Below are positions 17,805 through 25,665 of a stretch of DNA of 64,000 nucleotides, piece by piece. Position 1 is the stretch's first letter. The number at the start of each line of letters is the position of its first letter. The notes beneath the pieces are model-generated. The model searched no databases, had not been told where the DNA came from, and was given only the letters and a program-made list of their open reading frames with translations. Origin of the DNA: an uncultured Pelagibacteraceae bacterium (GTDB lineage: Bacteria > Pseudomonadota > Alphaproteobacteria > Pelagibacterales > Pelagibacteraceae); NCBI GenBank assembly GCA_902605865.1, contig CACLEJ010000004.1, forward strand, positions 88,317 through 152,316, given 5' to 3'. The translations under genes were made by a program, and so were the position numbers.

Positions 17805-18854
17805 ATGGCAAATATAAAATTTACTGGAGTACATAAATCTTTTGGGACTAATAAGATTATTACAGATTTTAATTTATCAGGTAAGGATGATGAATTTCTT
17901 GTATTAGTTGGACCGTCTGGATGTGGAAAATCAACTTTGTTAAGAATGATTGCAGGTTTAGAAAAGATTGATGAAGGCGAAATATTTATTAATGATCAAA
18001 AAATAAATGATCTGCATCCTTCTAAACGACAAACAGCAATGGTATTTCAGTCATATGCTCTTTACCCTCACATGAATGTTTATGAAAATATGTCATTCGG
18101 GTTAAAAATTGAAAAAAGATCTAAAGAAGAAATCCAAACAAAAGTTATGCAGGCAGCAAAAATATTAAAGATAGAGGAATTGTTGGAAAGAAGACCCAAA
18201 CAATTGTCAGGAGGGCAGAGACAAAGGGTTGCAATTGGAAGAGCAATTACAAGAAATCCAAAAATATTTTTATTTGATGAACCTTTATCAAATTTAGATG
18301 CAGCACTAAGATCAGAAATGAGAGTTGAGATTTCCAAATTACATAATCAAATTAAAACAAATATGATTTATGTTACTCATGATCAGGTAGAAGCAATGAC
18401 CTTAGCAGATAGGATAGTAATATTAAATCTTGGTAATATTGAACAAGTTGGAACTCCAGACGAAATTTACAATAATCCAGCAAATATTTTTGTAGCCCAA
18501 TTTATTGGAACTCCAAAAATGAATATTTTACCTTTAAATAATGAAAATATAATTTCAGATAATAAAATTATTTTTTTAGGCAATGAAATAACTTTTGAAA
18601 AAACTAAATTTGATAAAAAGAAATATTTCTTAGGAATAAGACCTGAACATTTTAACCTATCTAATGAGTCACAATTTAAATTTAAGCCTAAAATTGATCT
18701 TGTTGAAAACTTAGGAAATGAAAAGATTGTATACATGAGTAACGACAACTTAGAACTTAGTGCAAAAATTTCTAGTCAGGAAGATTTTCAAAATCAGATT
18801 AATTTTGACTCTAAAGATATTTTTATTTTTGACGAAAACGGAAGAAGAATTTAA
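17805..18854 (+). CDS. Sugar-type ABC transporter ATP-binding protein (MalK/UgpC-like)
   Basis: Cytosolic ATPase of 349 residues. Walker A is GPSGCGKST, the Q-loop lies in MVFQSYALYPHMNVYENM, the signature is LSGGQRQRVAIGRAI, Walker B is IFLFDEPLSNLDAALR and the switch is YVTHDQVEAMTLADR. The C-terminal 110 residues form the regulatory TOBE region (FLGIRPEHFNL) seen in CUT1 ATPases. No other ATPase accompanies the permeases at 10368-12280, so this divergent gene is the likely partner. Confidence 0.9.
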   Translation: MANIKFTGVHKSFGTNKIITDFNLSGKDDEFLVLVGPSGCGKSTLLRMIAGLEKIDEGEIFINDQKINDLHPSKRQTAMVFQSYALYPHMNVYENMSFGLKIEKRSKEEIQTKVMQAAKILKIEELLERRPKQLSGGQRQRVAIGRAITRNPKIFLFDEPLSNLDAALRSEMRVEISKLHNQIKTNMIYVTHDQVEAMTLADRIVILNLGNIEQVGTPDEIYNNPANIFVAQFIGTPKMNILPLNNENIISDNKIIFLGNEITFEKTKFDKKKYFLGIRPEHFNLSNESQFKFKPKIDLVENLGNEKIVYMSNDNLELSAKISSQEDFQNQINFDSKDIFIFDENGRRI

Positions 18855-18891
18855 ATTTTTTTAAATATTATTGTTTCATTAATTATTTAAT

Positions 18892-19791
18892 ATGAATTGG
18901 ATAGTTGTTACAGTTATTGCGGCTTTTTTTCAGAATTTAAGGTCCTCATTTCAAAAAAAAATTAATAAGGATGTTTCAACTATAGCATCTACTTATGTTA
19001 GGTTTTCTTTTGCTTTACCTTTGGCATTAGTCTTTTTTTTTATATATTTCAGAGAAGTTTCTGTAATTCATGAAATACTTTATCAACCAGGCTTTTTAAT
19101 AAATGTAACTTTAGCATCAATTTTTCAAGTAATATTTACTTTTGTATTATTATACTTGTTTAGGTTCTCAAATTTTGTTGTTGGAACCTCACTAAGTAAA
19201 ACAGAAGTTATCCAAGTTGCTATATTTGAATATTTAATATTAAATGAAAAATTAAGTAAGCTGGGCATAAGTGGAATTATAATATCTACTCTAGGTGTAA
19301 TAATTTTATCAATAAAAGATTTAAAATATTTTCTTCAAAACATATTTTCAAAAACAACATTAATTGGACTAATATCTGGTTTATTCTTAGCTCTGAGTAT
19401 TGTTTATTTTAGATCTGCTGCATTATCTTTAGAAAATTTAAATTCAAATTTTGAAAAAGTAATATCAACTTTACTTTTTGGATTATTAATTCCAACGATT
19501 ATTTTAACGATATACCTTTTAATCTTTGAAAAAAAAGAGTTTAAAAAACTATATAACGATAAATACGACTGTATGTTAATTGGCATTGGAGGATTTTTTG
19601 CATCGCTCTCATGGTTTTATGCATTCACCTTAATCCAAGCATCCTTTGTCAGAGCAGTTGGTCAAATTGAATTATTATTTAGTTATTTTTCCTCAAAATA
19701 TTTATTCAAGGAAAAAGTAAAGTTAACAGAAATTTTAGGTATTGTTGTTTTTATAATTGGTGTTACAATTTTATTGCTTTCTAGAGTTTAA
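18892..19791 (+). CDS. DMT/EamA family transporter
   Basis: Ten-helix inner-membrane protein of 299 residues with two EamA halves. It begins MNWIVVTVIAAFFQNLRSSFQKK, has the end-of-half signature LSKLGISGIIISTLGVIILSIKDL and ends KLTEILGIVVFIIGVTILLLSRV. This family usually exports metabolites or drugs. It follows the ATPase by 37 bases on the same strand and converges with the dehydrogenase at 19794. Substrate is unknown. Confidence 0.78.
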   Translation: MNWIVVTVIAAFFQNLRSSFQKKINKDVSTIASTYVRFSFALPLALVFFFIYFREVSVIHEILYQPGFLINVTLASIFQVIFTFVLLYLFRFSNFVVGTSLSKTEVIQVAIFEYLILNEKLSKLGISGIIISTLGVIILSIKDLKYFLQNIFSKTTLIGLISGLFLALSIVYFRSAALSLENLNSNFEKVISTLLFGLLIPTIILTIYLLIFEKKEFKKLYNDKYDCMLIGIGGFFASLSWFYAFTLIQASFVRAVGQIELLFSYFSSKYLFKEKVKLTEILGIVVFIIGVTILLLSRV

Positions 19792-19793
19792 AG

Positions 19794-21080
19794 TTAATTA
19801 GAAAATCCGTATTTTCTAAGTCTTACATCTCCAGTTCGAGCATGTGCTTCCATACCTTCATATCTTGAAATCCTTGCACATGCTGCGCCCACTTCTTTAG
19901 TTGATTCCTTTGTCATTCTTTGGAAACTCAATGTTTTAATGAATTTTCCAACAAATAAACCACCTGTGTATTTCCCCGCACCTTTTGTTGGTAAAATATG
20001 GTTAGTTCCAGAACATTTATCTCCATAAGCAACTGTAGTTTCTTCACCAATAAATAATGATCCGTAGTTTTTTAATCTATCATGAAACCATTGTAGGTTT
20101 TTAGTTTGTATCTCTAAATGTTCGGGAGCATATTCATCACTGATTTTAGCCATTTCTTCATCTGTATCGCATAAAATAACTTCCCCATAATCTCTCCAAG
20201 CTGCACCAGAGTTTTCTCTCGGTAAGTCAGGTAAGTCTGCAATTAATTCTGGCACTCTTTTCATGACATATTCAGCTAATGATTTACTTGTAGTAAATAA
20301 CCATGCAGGAGAATTGTAACCATGCTCAGCTTGTCCAACTAAATCGAAAGCAACTAATTCTGGGTCTGCTGTTTCATCTGCTATAACTGCAATTTCTGTA
20401 GGACCAGCAAATAAATCTATACCTACTTTGCCAAATAAAATTCTTTTTGATTCTGCAACAAATTGATTTCCAGGACCAACAAGCATATCAGCAGGTGCAT
20501 TACCAAAAAGACCATAAGTCATTGCAGCAATAGCCTGAACTCCACCTAAATTCATTATTACATCTGCTCCACATAAGTCAGCGGTATAAACAATAGCAGG
20601 ATGAACTCCAACACCAGGTTTTGGTGAACTGCAAACAATAATATTTTTAACACCAGCAACTTTAGCTGTAGTTACACTCATTACTGCAGATGCTATATGA
20701 GCATATCTTCCTGCAGGTACATAACAACCTGCTGTATTAACAGGAATTAATTTTTGTCCAGCAAATAATCCATCTGAAAGTTCTACCTCAAAATCTTGGC
20801 CATAATTTTTTAATTGTGCTTCAGCAAACTTTCTTACTCTTTCATGAGAGAATTGAATGTCGTCTTTGGTTTTAGGATCTAAATTTTTTTTAATTTGTTC
20901 AATTTTTTCTCTTGTAACTACTACTTCTCCTTCATATTTATCAAATTTTTTTGATAACTCGATACATCCCTCTTCTTTTGTTTTCTCTATATCTTTTAGA
21001 ATATTTTCTACAATCTCTCTTGTTTTTGTATCATCAGTAGAAGATGTTTTGGGTGATTTTTTTAAATAATTTATTGCCAT
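19794..21080 (-). CDS. hpsN: HisD-like dehydrogenase, probable sulfopropanediol 3-dehydrogenase
   Basis: A 428-residue zinc- and NAD-dependent dehydrogenase of the histidinol dehydrogenase family. Family residues are visible: AGPTEIAVIAD, GQAEHGYNSP, EYAPEHLEIQ and EGMEAHARTGDVRLRKYGF. The segments AGCYVPAGRYAHIASAVMSVTTAKVAGV and GTNHILPT differ from typical HisD (YVPGG, GPNHVLPT) and fit the HpsN branch that oxidises 2,3-dihydroxypropane-1-sulfonate to sulfolactate. No other his gene is near, while suyAB (sulfolactate lyase) is in the window. Likely paired with the phosphate acyltransferase upstream. HisD itself is the main alternative. Confidence 0.65.
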   Translation of the reverse strand: MAINYLKKSPKTSSTDDTKTREIVENILKDIEKTKEEGCIELSKKFDKYEGEVVVTREKIEQIKKNLDPKTKDDIQFSHERVRKFAEAQLKNYGQDFEVELSDGLFAGQKLIPVNTAGCYVPAGRYAHIASAVMSVTTAKVAGVKNIIVCSSPKPGVGVHPAIVYTADLCGADVIMNLGGVQAIAAMTYGLFGNAPADMLVGPGNQFVAESKRILFGKVGIDLFAGPTEIAVIADETADPELVAFDLVGQAEHGYNSPAWLFTTSKSLAEYVMKRVPELIADLPDLPRENSGAAWRDYGEVILCDTDEEMAKISDEYAPEHLEIQTKNLQWFHDRLKNYGSLFIGEETTVAYGDKCSGTNHILPTKGAGKYTGGLFVGKFIKTLSFQRMTKESTKEVGAACARISRYEGMEAHARTGDVRLRKYGFSN

Positions 21081-21122
21081 GTCTAAATCCTAATTTAATT
21101 ATTATTTTTTTTCAATATTCAT

Positions 21123-22034
21123 TTAATCCAAAGCTACCACAGCTGCCGCAATAGACGCTAGCCTTGCTGTCGCATCATCTGATCTACTAGTAATTACTAC
21201 TGGAACTTTTCCTCCTATAACCACTCCTGCCGCACACGCACCCATAAAATAAATCATCATTTTAACTAGAGCGTTACCTGTTTCAACATTTGGAACTAAC
21301 AATACATCTGCATCTCCTGCAACTATATTGTTTATACCTTTTATCTCTGCGGATTTTTTTGACACACTATTATCAAATGCTAGAGGTCCAAATATATCTG
21401 CATTAAGACTCTCTTTTTCAGCTAATTCACATATTTCTTTAGCATCCAGTGAACTTTGCATGCTGTCTAAAACTTCTTCTGTTGCAGAAAGAATGGAGAC
21501 TTTTGGTCTTGCTATTTTTATTCTATGACAAAAATCAACTACATTTTTTAAAATATGCATTTTTGTTTTAACATTTGGATTAACATTTAGAGCACCATCA
21601 GTTATTATTAGTGGTTTATCCTCTTTATCTAAAGTCATATGCCAAATATGACTCAATCTTTTTTTACCAATCAAATTATATTTTCGTAACAGAACTTCTT
21701 TCATTAAAATGTCAGTGTGTATATGACCTTTAACAATTATTTTGACTTTTCCATCACCAGCAAGCTTTGCTGCAATTTTAGCAGTGTTATTTTCAACTGG
21801 TTCATTTATTATTTCATATTCAGAGATATCGAATTTTAAATCCTCAGCAGTTTTTTTAATTTCTATTTCATCACCTATAAAAACAGGGATGATCAATTTT
21901 TCTTTTACGCAATCCATTATAGATAGCATAGGAAGTCTTTTGCCTGCATTTACGATTGCTGCTTTGGCTCCTCTTTTTTGGTGAGCAATATCAAGTAAAT
22001 TGAATGGACAGACTGTTGATTTATCTGAAAGCAT
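21123..22034 (-). CDS. pta: Phosphate acetyl/butyryltransferase
   Basis: A 303-residue enzyme with the Pta/Ptb fold: KIIVKGHIHTDILMKEVL, ITDGALNVNPNVKTKMHILKNVV, NADIFGPLAFDNSVS, ADVLLVPNVETGNALVKMMIYF and VVITSRSDDATARLASIAAAV at the C-terminus. It swaps CoA and phosphate on acyl groups. With Xsc at 60070 producing acetyl phosphate, the likely role is to convert that to acetyl-CoA; phosphate butyryltransferase is the alternative. It is 42 bases upstream of the HpsN-like gene on the same strand, so the two are probably cotranscribed. Confidence 0.78.
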   Translation of the reverse strand: MLSDKSTVCPFNLLDIAHQKRGAKAAIVNAGKRLPMLSIMDCVKEKLIIPVFIGDEIEIKKTAEDLKFDISEYEIINEPVENNTAKIAAKLAGDGKVKIIVKGHIHTDILMKEVLLRKYNLIGKKRLSHIWHMTLDKEDKPLIITDGALNVNPNVKTKMHILKNVVDFCHRIKIARPKVSILSATEEVLDSMQSSLDAKEICELAEKESLNADIFGPLAFDNSVSKKSAEIKGINNIVAGDADVLLVPNVETGNALVKMMIYFMGACAAGVVIGGKVPVVITSRSDDATARLASIAAAVVALD

Positions 22035-22098
22035 TTGAATTTATATATACTAAATTAATAAAAAAACTAATATAGTATTATTGATATAAGGATAAAAA

Positions 22099-22947
22099 GT
22101 GGAAGTAGTTACCAAAATAGCTCCGATCGCTCTAGCTCTTATAATGTTAGGTCTTGGATTAGGATTAACTGGACGTGACTTTTTAAGAGTAATCAATAAT
22201 CCTAAAGATTTTTTAATTGGCTTTGTCAGTCAACTGATACTTTTACCAATAGTTGCATTTATAATTGTATTAATATTAGATTTGCCAATTGAAATTGCTG
22301 TAGGCGTTATGATTATAGCTGCAGCTCCTGGCGGAGTAACATCAAATGTAATGACAAAATTTGCAAATGGAGATGTTGCATTATCAATCTCTTTAACTGC
22401 TATAATAAGTCTGATTAGTATTATTTCTGTTCCTTTTATTATTTTTAAATCAGCAAACTTATTGGGAGTTACAGATATATCTTCTGATATCACCATGACT
22501 GGTATTGCATTAAAAATGGCTCTAGTTGTTACAGTGCCTGTTATTTTAGGAATGATTATAAGAAAATTTGCAGAAAATTTTGTTTCTTCAAATATTTCTA
22601 TAATCGAGAAAATCACAACTGTTTTATTTGTAATTGTTTTTGCAACAATATGGATTGAAGAAAGAGAGAATATATTCAACTACTTAAAACAAGCGGGTTT
22701 TGCTGTTCTTGTGCTTAATATTGTCATGATGGTGCTTGCATATTACATAGCCAAGTTATTAGCCACTGGCATAAAGCAAAGAAAATGCATTTCAATTGAA
22801 TGTGGACTTCAAAATGGCACATTAGCAATATTTGTAGCTACACAAATATTTAGTGACATTAGTTATATTATTCCAACAGCAGCATATGCTCTGATTATGT
22901 ATTTAACTGGCTTTATAATGATTTTTATACTTAGAAGATCTACTTAA
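22099..22947 (+). CDS. Bile acid:sodium symporter (BASS) family transporter
   Basis: A 282-residue inner-membrane protein. GTG start at 22099 with aagga six bases upstream. The family pattern is clear: LALIMLGLGLGLTGRDF, VGVMIIAAAPGGVTSNVMTKFANGDVALSISLTAI and CISIECGLQNGTLAIFVATQIF, which include the sodium-site regions of BASS carriers. Bacterial members carry organic anions. It diverges from the pta-hpsN pair by 64 bases, so import of an organic acid or sulfonate used by that pair is a reasonable inference. Confidence 0.85.
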   Translation: MEVVTKIAPIALALIMLGLGLGLTGRDFLRVINNPKDFLIGFVSQLILLPIVAFIIVLILDLPIEIAVGVMIIAAAPGGVTSNVMTKFANGDVALSISLTAIISLISIISVPFIIFKSANLLGVTDISSDITMTGIALKMALVVTVPVILGMIIRKFAENFVSSNISIIEKITTVLFVIVFATIWIEERENIFNYLKQAGFAVLVLNIVMMVLAYYIAKLLATGIKQRKCISIECGLQNGTLAIFVATQIFSDISYIIPTAAYALIMYLTGFIMIFILRRST

Positions 22948-23890
22948 TATTTATTTGCCCGAATATCTTAAAGATTAAATGAGAAAGTGAGAGTACATTT
23001 TTCTCCTGCAGTTTAATGGTATCAGTTAATGTTTTGTCTTGCATGTTAACATTAAACAGTTTTTTTTTATTAACACTTATATATTTATTTTTTAGCAAAT
23101 AATTTAATTTTCTAACAACAGTTGGTCTTGGAATATGAGTTATTTCTGAAATTGACATGGTATTCACACCAGTTTCAGGAACTAATATTTTGTTCTTTTT
23201 CCACTTTGAAAAGTTCCATCCATTAGCTTCATAAGATTTTGTAACAAGTGAATGCCACATTATAACCATTCCAACTGAAAATATTTCAAGATCTCCTACT
23301 TGTTTTTTCCATCTATTTGTAAAAATAAAAATAAACTCTAAAAAAAAATACCAACAATATGTGAAATTATTTTTAATTTCATTTGAGATTTCATCAAATT
23401 GCTTAGATTGATTAATTAAATTATTTTTTTCACATAACTCAGCAATCTTTGAAAGTAATGCACTTAAATTTTGAAGAGTATTTTTAGGTTTAACCAGTCT
23501 AAAAGCCGATCTATCGATATATATCTTTTTGCCAATTTTTTTTAGTACACCAAATTCTTCTAAGCGAAGAATTTTTCTTCTAGCACTCTCTTTGGGAATA
23601 ATTAAATTTTTTGATATTTCAATAATATTTATTCTGTCTAGTTCTAATGATTTATCATATAAGAAAAAAGTATCATAACTTTCTACAAGTTCATTTTGGA
23701 TATAATAATCAAAATCTTTATTTATAAGATAAAGAATTATTAAATACTTATCTATGTCTTGAAATGTTTCATAGGATGAATTAGTCCATTCAGACAATAA
23801 CTTGTAGTAAAAAGGAGCTATTTCATCAAAATTTTCTACAATAACTTTTTGAATTTTGTTTTCACTTAATAGTGACGAGTTTTTAATCAT
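22940..23890 (-). CDS. Transcriptional regulator with two winged-helix segments
   Basis: I do not recognise a named family for the whole 316-residue protein. Two helix-turn-helix-like stretches are visible: NIIEISKNLIIPKESARRKILRLEEFGVLKK (about residue 90) and TMSISEITHIPRPTVVRKLNYLLKNKYIS (about residue 245). Each looks like an IclR/Crp-type winged helix, joined by a middle domain with a hydrophobic aromatic run (FTYCWYFFLEFIFIF). I chose ATG 23890 over the tracked 23905 because one of the repeated cccatttt motifs would otherwise lie in the coding region. Three copies of that motif sit upstream and one lies in the tauA/tpa gap, suggesting autoregulation and control of taurine genes. Confidence 0.65.
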   Translation of the reverse strand: MIKNSSLLSENKIQKVIVENFDEIAPFYYKLLSEWTNSSYETFQDIDKYLIILYLINKDFDYYIQNELVESYDTFFLYDKSLELDRINIIEISKNLIIPKESARRKILRLEEFGVLKKIGKKIYIDRSAFRLVKPKNTLQNLSALLSKIAELCEKNNLINQSKQFDEISNEIKNNFTYCWYFFLEFIFIFTNRWKKQVGDLEIFSVGMVIMWHSLVTKSYEANGWNFSKWKKNKILVPETGVNTMSISEITHIPRPTVVRKLNYLLKNKYISVNKKKLFNVNMQDKTLTDTIKLQEKNVLSLSHLIFKIFGQINIK

Positions 23891-23897
23891 TTTCCAC

Positions 23898-23968
23898 AAA
23901 CCCATTTTAGTCTTTTGACCCCATTTTGGACATCAAAAAAAATTTTAATAACCCATTTCGGACACTTG
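23898..23968. promoter_or_regulatory. Three direct repeats of a candidate operator upstream of the two-HTH regulator
   Basis: Three copies read in the + direction: aacccattttagtc (core at 23901), ccccattttggacatc (core at 23920) and acccatttcggacact (core at 23952). The middle copy matches cccattttagacatc in the tauA/tpa region at all but one position. These bases are GC-richer than the surrounding sequence and lie between the regulator start and the small gene at 24011. Confidence 0.5.
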
Positions 23969-24010
23969 AGAAATAGCATCAAAATTTATATGTGTTTTAA
24001 TAGTTTTTAT

Positions 24011-24223
24011 ATGAGTTTGAATAGCCTAAAAAGAGCATCTGATATTGAAATTTCTTCTCAATTAACAAGTAACGTAAATATTGATACCCCTCAAAAAGTA
24101 AATATTGATGCTCTTAAACTCAAAATGATTAAACAAGAAAAAAAAGATAATTTTAAAAATAAAGCTATCGTCGTATCACTATTTTTTGGATTAGGAGTAC
24201 TTGGATATTTTGTTTCTATTTAA
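24011..24223 (+). CDS. Small tail-anchored membrane protein, unknown function
   Basis: A 70-residue protein starting MSLNSLKRASDIEISSQ; the longer tracked ORF from 23915 would run through the repeated operator motifs and is rejected. A polar N-terminal region (about 48 residues, NVNIDTPQKVNIDALKLKMIKQEKKD) is followed by a single hydrophobic segment AIVVSLFFGLGVLGYFVSI at the very end. No family recognised. It diverges from the regulator at 23890 and may share its control region. Confidence 0.55.
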   Translation: MSLNSLKRASDIEISSQLTSNVNIDTPQKVNIDALKLKMIKQEKKDNFKNKAIVVSLFFGLGVLGYFVSI

Positions 24224-24314
24224 CTTTAATAATTAAATAAATAATCTAAAAATTTAGGCATTCTCAACAATTATCAGTTATTGTAATAAATAATAATTAG
24301 TAAATAATAAAGAT

Positions 24315-24650
24315 ATGAAACCATTTGCAGGATATTTAATTTTAGCCTTAGGAATTACTACAGGCATAGCTGCAAACAGTTTTGCAAAGATTTCAGATGG
24401 TTTTACAAAACTGACACCAACTATTGCTTGTTTGCTTTTAATGAGTATTACAATGTTCTCTTTGGCAAAAGCAATGTCAGTGATACCTGTTGCATTTAGT
24501 TACTCAACTTACAGCGGATTAACAGTTGCGGGTGTAGTTTTGTTTGGGATACTAAAGTATAATCAAGTTCCTAATATTTATGGATTAATTGGTATTTGCT
24601 TAATTGTAACTGGGGTTATAATGGTGAATTATCTAGGACGAGCAGGTTAA
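24315..24650 (+). CDS. Small multidrug resistance (SMR) family protein lacking the conserved Glu
   Basis: A 111-residue four-helix protein aligning with EmrE: AKISDGFTKLTPTIACLL, VIPVAFSYSTYSGL and GLIGICLIVTGVIMVNYLGRAG. In EmrE the first helix carries the essential proton/substrate Glu eight residues before the conserved Lys; here that position is Gly17 (ITTGIAANSFAK). The fold assignment is good, but proton-coupled drug export is doubtful. It is followed by a convergent gene after 9 bases. Confidence 0.8.
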   Translation: MKPFAGYLILALGITTGIAANSFAKISDGFTKLTPTIACLLLMSITMFSLAKAMSVIPVAFSYSTYSGLTVAGVVLFGILKYNQVPNIYGLIGICLIVTGVIMVNYLGRAG

Positions 24651-24659
24651 CAATTTAAT

Positions 24660-25664
24660 CTATTTCAATAAAATATGAAGATCTTCCATTATATTATCCG
24701 GAATTTTAATTTCTGATTTATAATTCTTTTTATATCTTCTTAATTTGTTTTCTCCTGGATATAATATTTCTTTAAGTCCTTTTAATTTAGGAAGTTTTTT
24801 AATTCTTTTTATATTTTCTTTTATTCTTTTTTTATAATTTGATTGAAATAAGTTTGCTTTCATTACAATAAATAAATGACCAATATTTTGTGGCCCAGAA
24901 AAATCATCAAAAGGATCTTTCACTTTTCCACCGTGATTACCTCCTGTGTAAACACCACTTAATATATCTACCATCCAGGCAAGTCCTGATCCTCTAAACC
25001 CTGCTATAGGAAGTTGAACACCATCAAGTGCTTTTTTAGCATCTGTTGTTGGATTACCAAATTTATCCAAAGCAACACCCTCAGGTATTTTTGAATTAGA
25101 TCTTGATGCAACTCTTATTTTACCTCTATTAATCATTGAGACAGATGTATCCAATATAAATGGAATTTTAGAACCAGTTGGCGATCCAAAACAAATTGGG
25201 TTTGTACCAAATAAAGATTTTATAGCACCATGTGGGGCTATAGCAGGGGGTGCATTAGTAAATACTAAGGCGATCATATTTTTTTTTACAGCTTGCTCAG
25301 CGTAGTATCCCGACATTCCATAATGGCCACTGTTTTTAACTGCCACAAGTCCTATTCCTGTTTTTTTAGCATTTTTTATGGCTTTTTTAATAGCTGTATC
25401 TGCAGCAACAAATCCAATGCTATCATCAGCATTTATATGAGTAACAGATTGGGAAATATTTTTTAGCTTGATTTTAGGTCTTGGATTGATCAGCTTTTTT
25501 TTGATCCGATCACAATACATTTTTAATCTAGATAATCCATGAGTTGGAGCGCCTACTAATTCAGCATTAATTATTGCATCAGCACAAATACCTGCGTGTT
25601 TTTTGGAAAGTTTAAACTTATAAAATATTTTAATTATAGTCTTTTTAAGTTTATTTTTTTCCAT
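24660..25664 (-). CDS. Malate/L-lactate/sulfolactate dehydrogenase family (Ldh_2) oxidoreductase
   Basis: A 334-residue NAD(P)-dependent dehydrogenase with a non-Rossmann fold. Family signatures: SRLKMYCDRI, VKNSGHYGMSGYYAEQAVKKNMIALVFTNAPPAIAPHGA, FGTNPICFGSP, PFILDTSVSMINRGKI and GFRGSGLAWMVDILSGVYTGG. Members reduce 2-keto acids (malate, ureidoglycolate, 2,3-diketogulonate, and 3-sulfolactate in ComC). Given the sulfonate genes in the window, a ComC-like sulfolactate role is possible but unproven. The epoxide hydrolase gene ends one base away on the same strand, so the two form a likely operon. Confidence 0.75.
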   Translation of the reverse strand: MEKNKLKKTIIKIFYKFKLSKKHAGICADAIINAELVGAPTHGLSRLKMYCDRIKKKLINPRPKIKLKNISQSVTHINADDSIGFVAADTAIKKAIKNAKKTGIGLVAVKNSGHYGMSGYYAEQAVKKNMIALVFTNAPPAIAPHGAIKSLFGTNPICFGSPTGSKIPFILDTSVSMINRGKIRVASRSNSKIPEGVALDKFGNPTTDAKKALDGVQLPIAGFRGSGLAWMVDILSGVYTGGNHGGKVKDPFDDFSGPQNIGHLFIVMKANLFQSNYKKRIKENIKRIKKLPKLKGLKEILYPGENKLRRYKKNYKSEIKIPDNIMEDLHILLK

Positions 25665-25665
25665 C

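Noticed and set aside
22230-22679. 149-residue minus-strand ORF inside the BASS transporter
   Set aside because: Repetitive Ile/Thr composition typical of the reverse complement of membrane-protein codons; the + strand gene has clear signatures.
23915-24010. N-terminal part of the 102-residue ORF at 23915
   Set aside because: It would translate through the three operator-like repeats and has no ribosome site; the start at 24011 is preferred.
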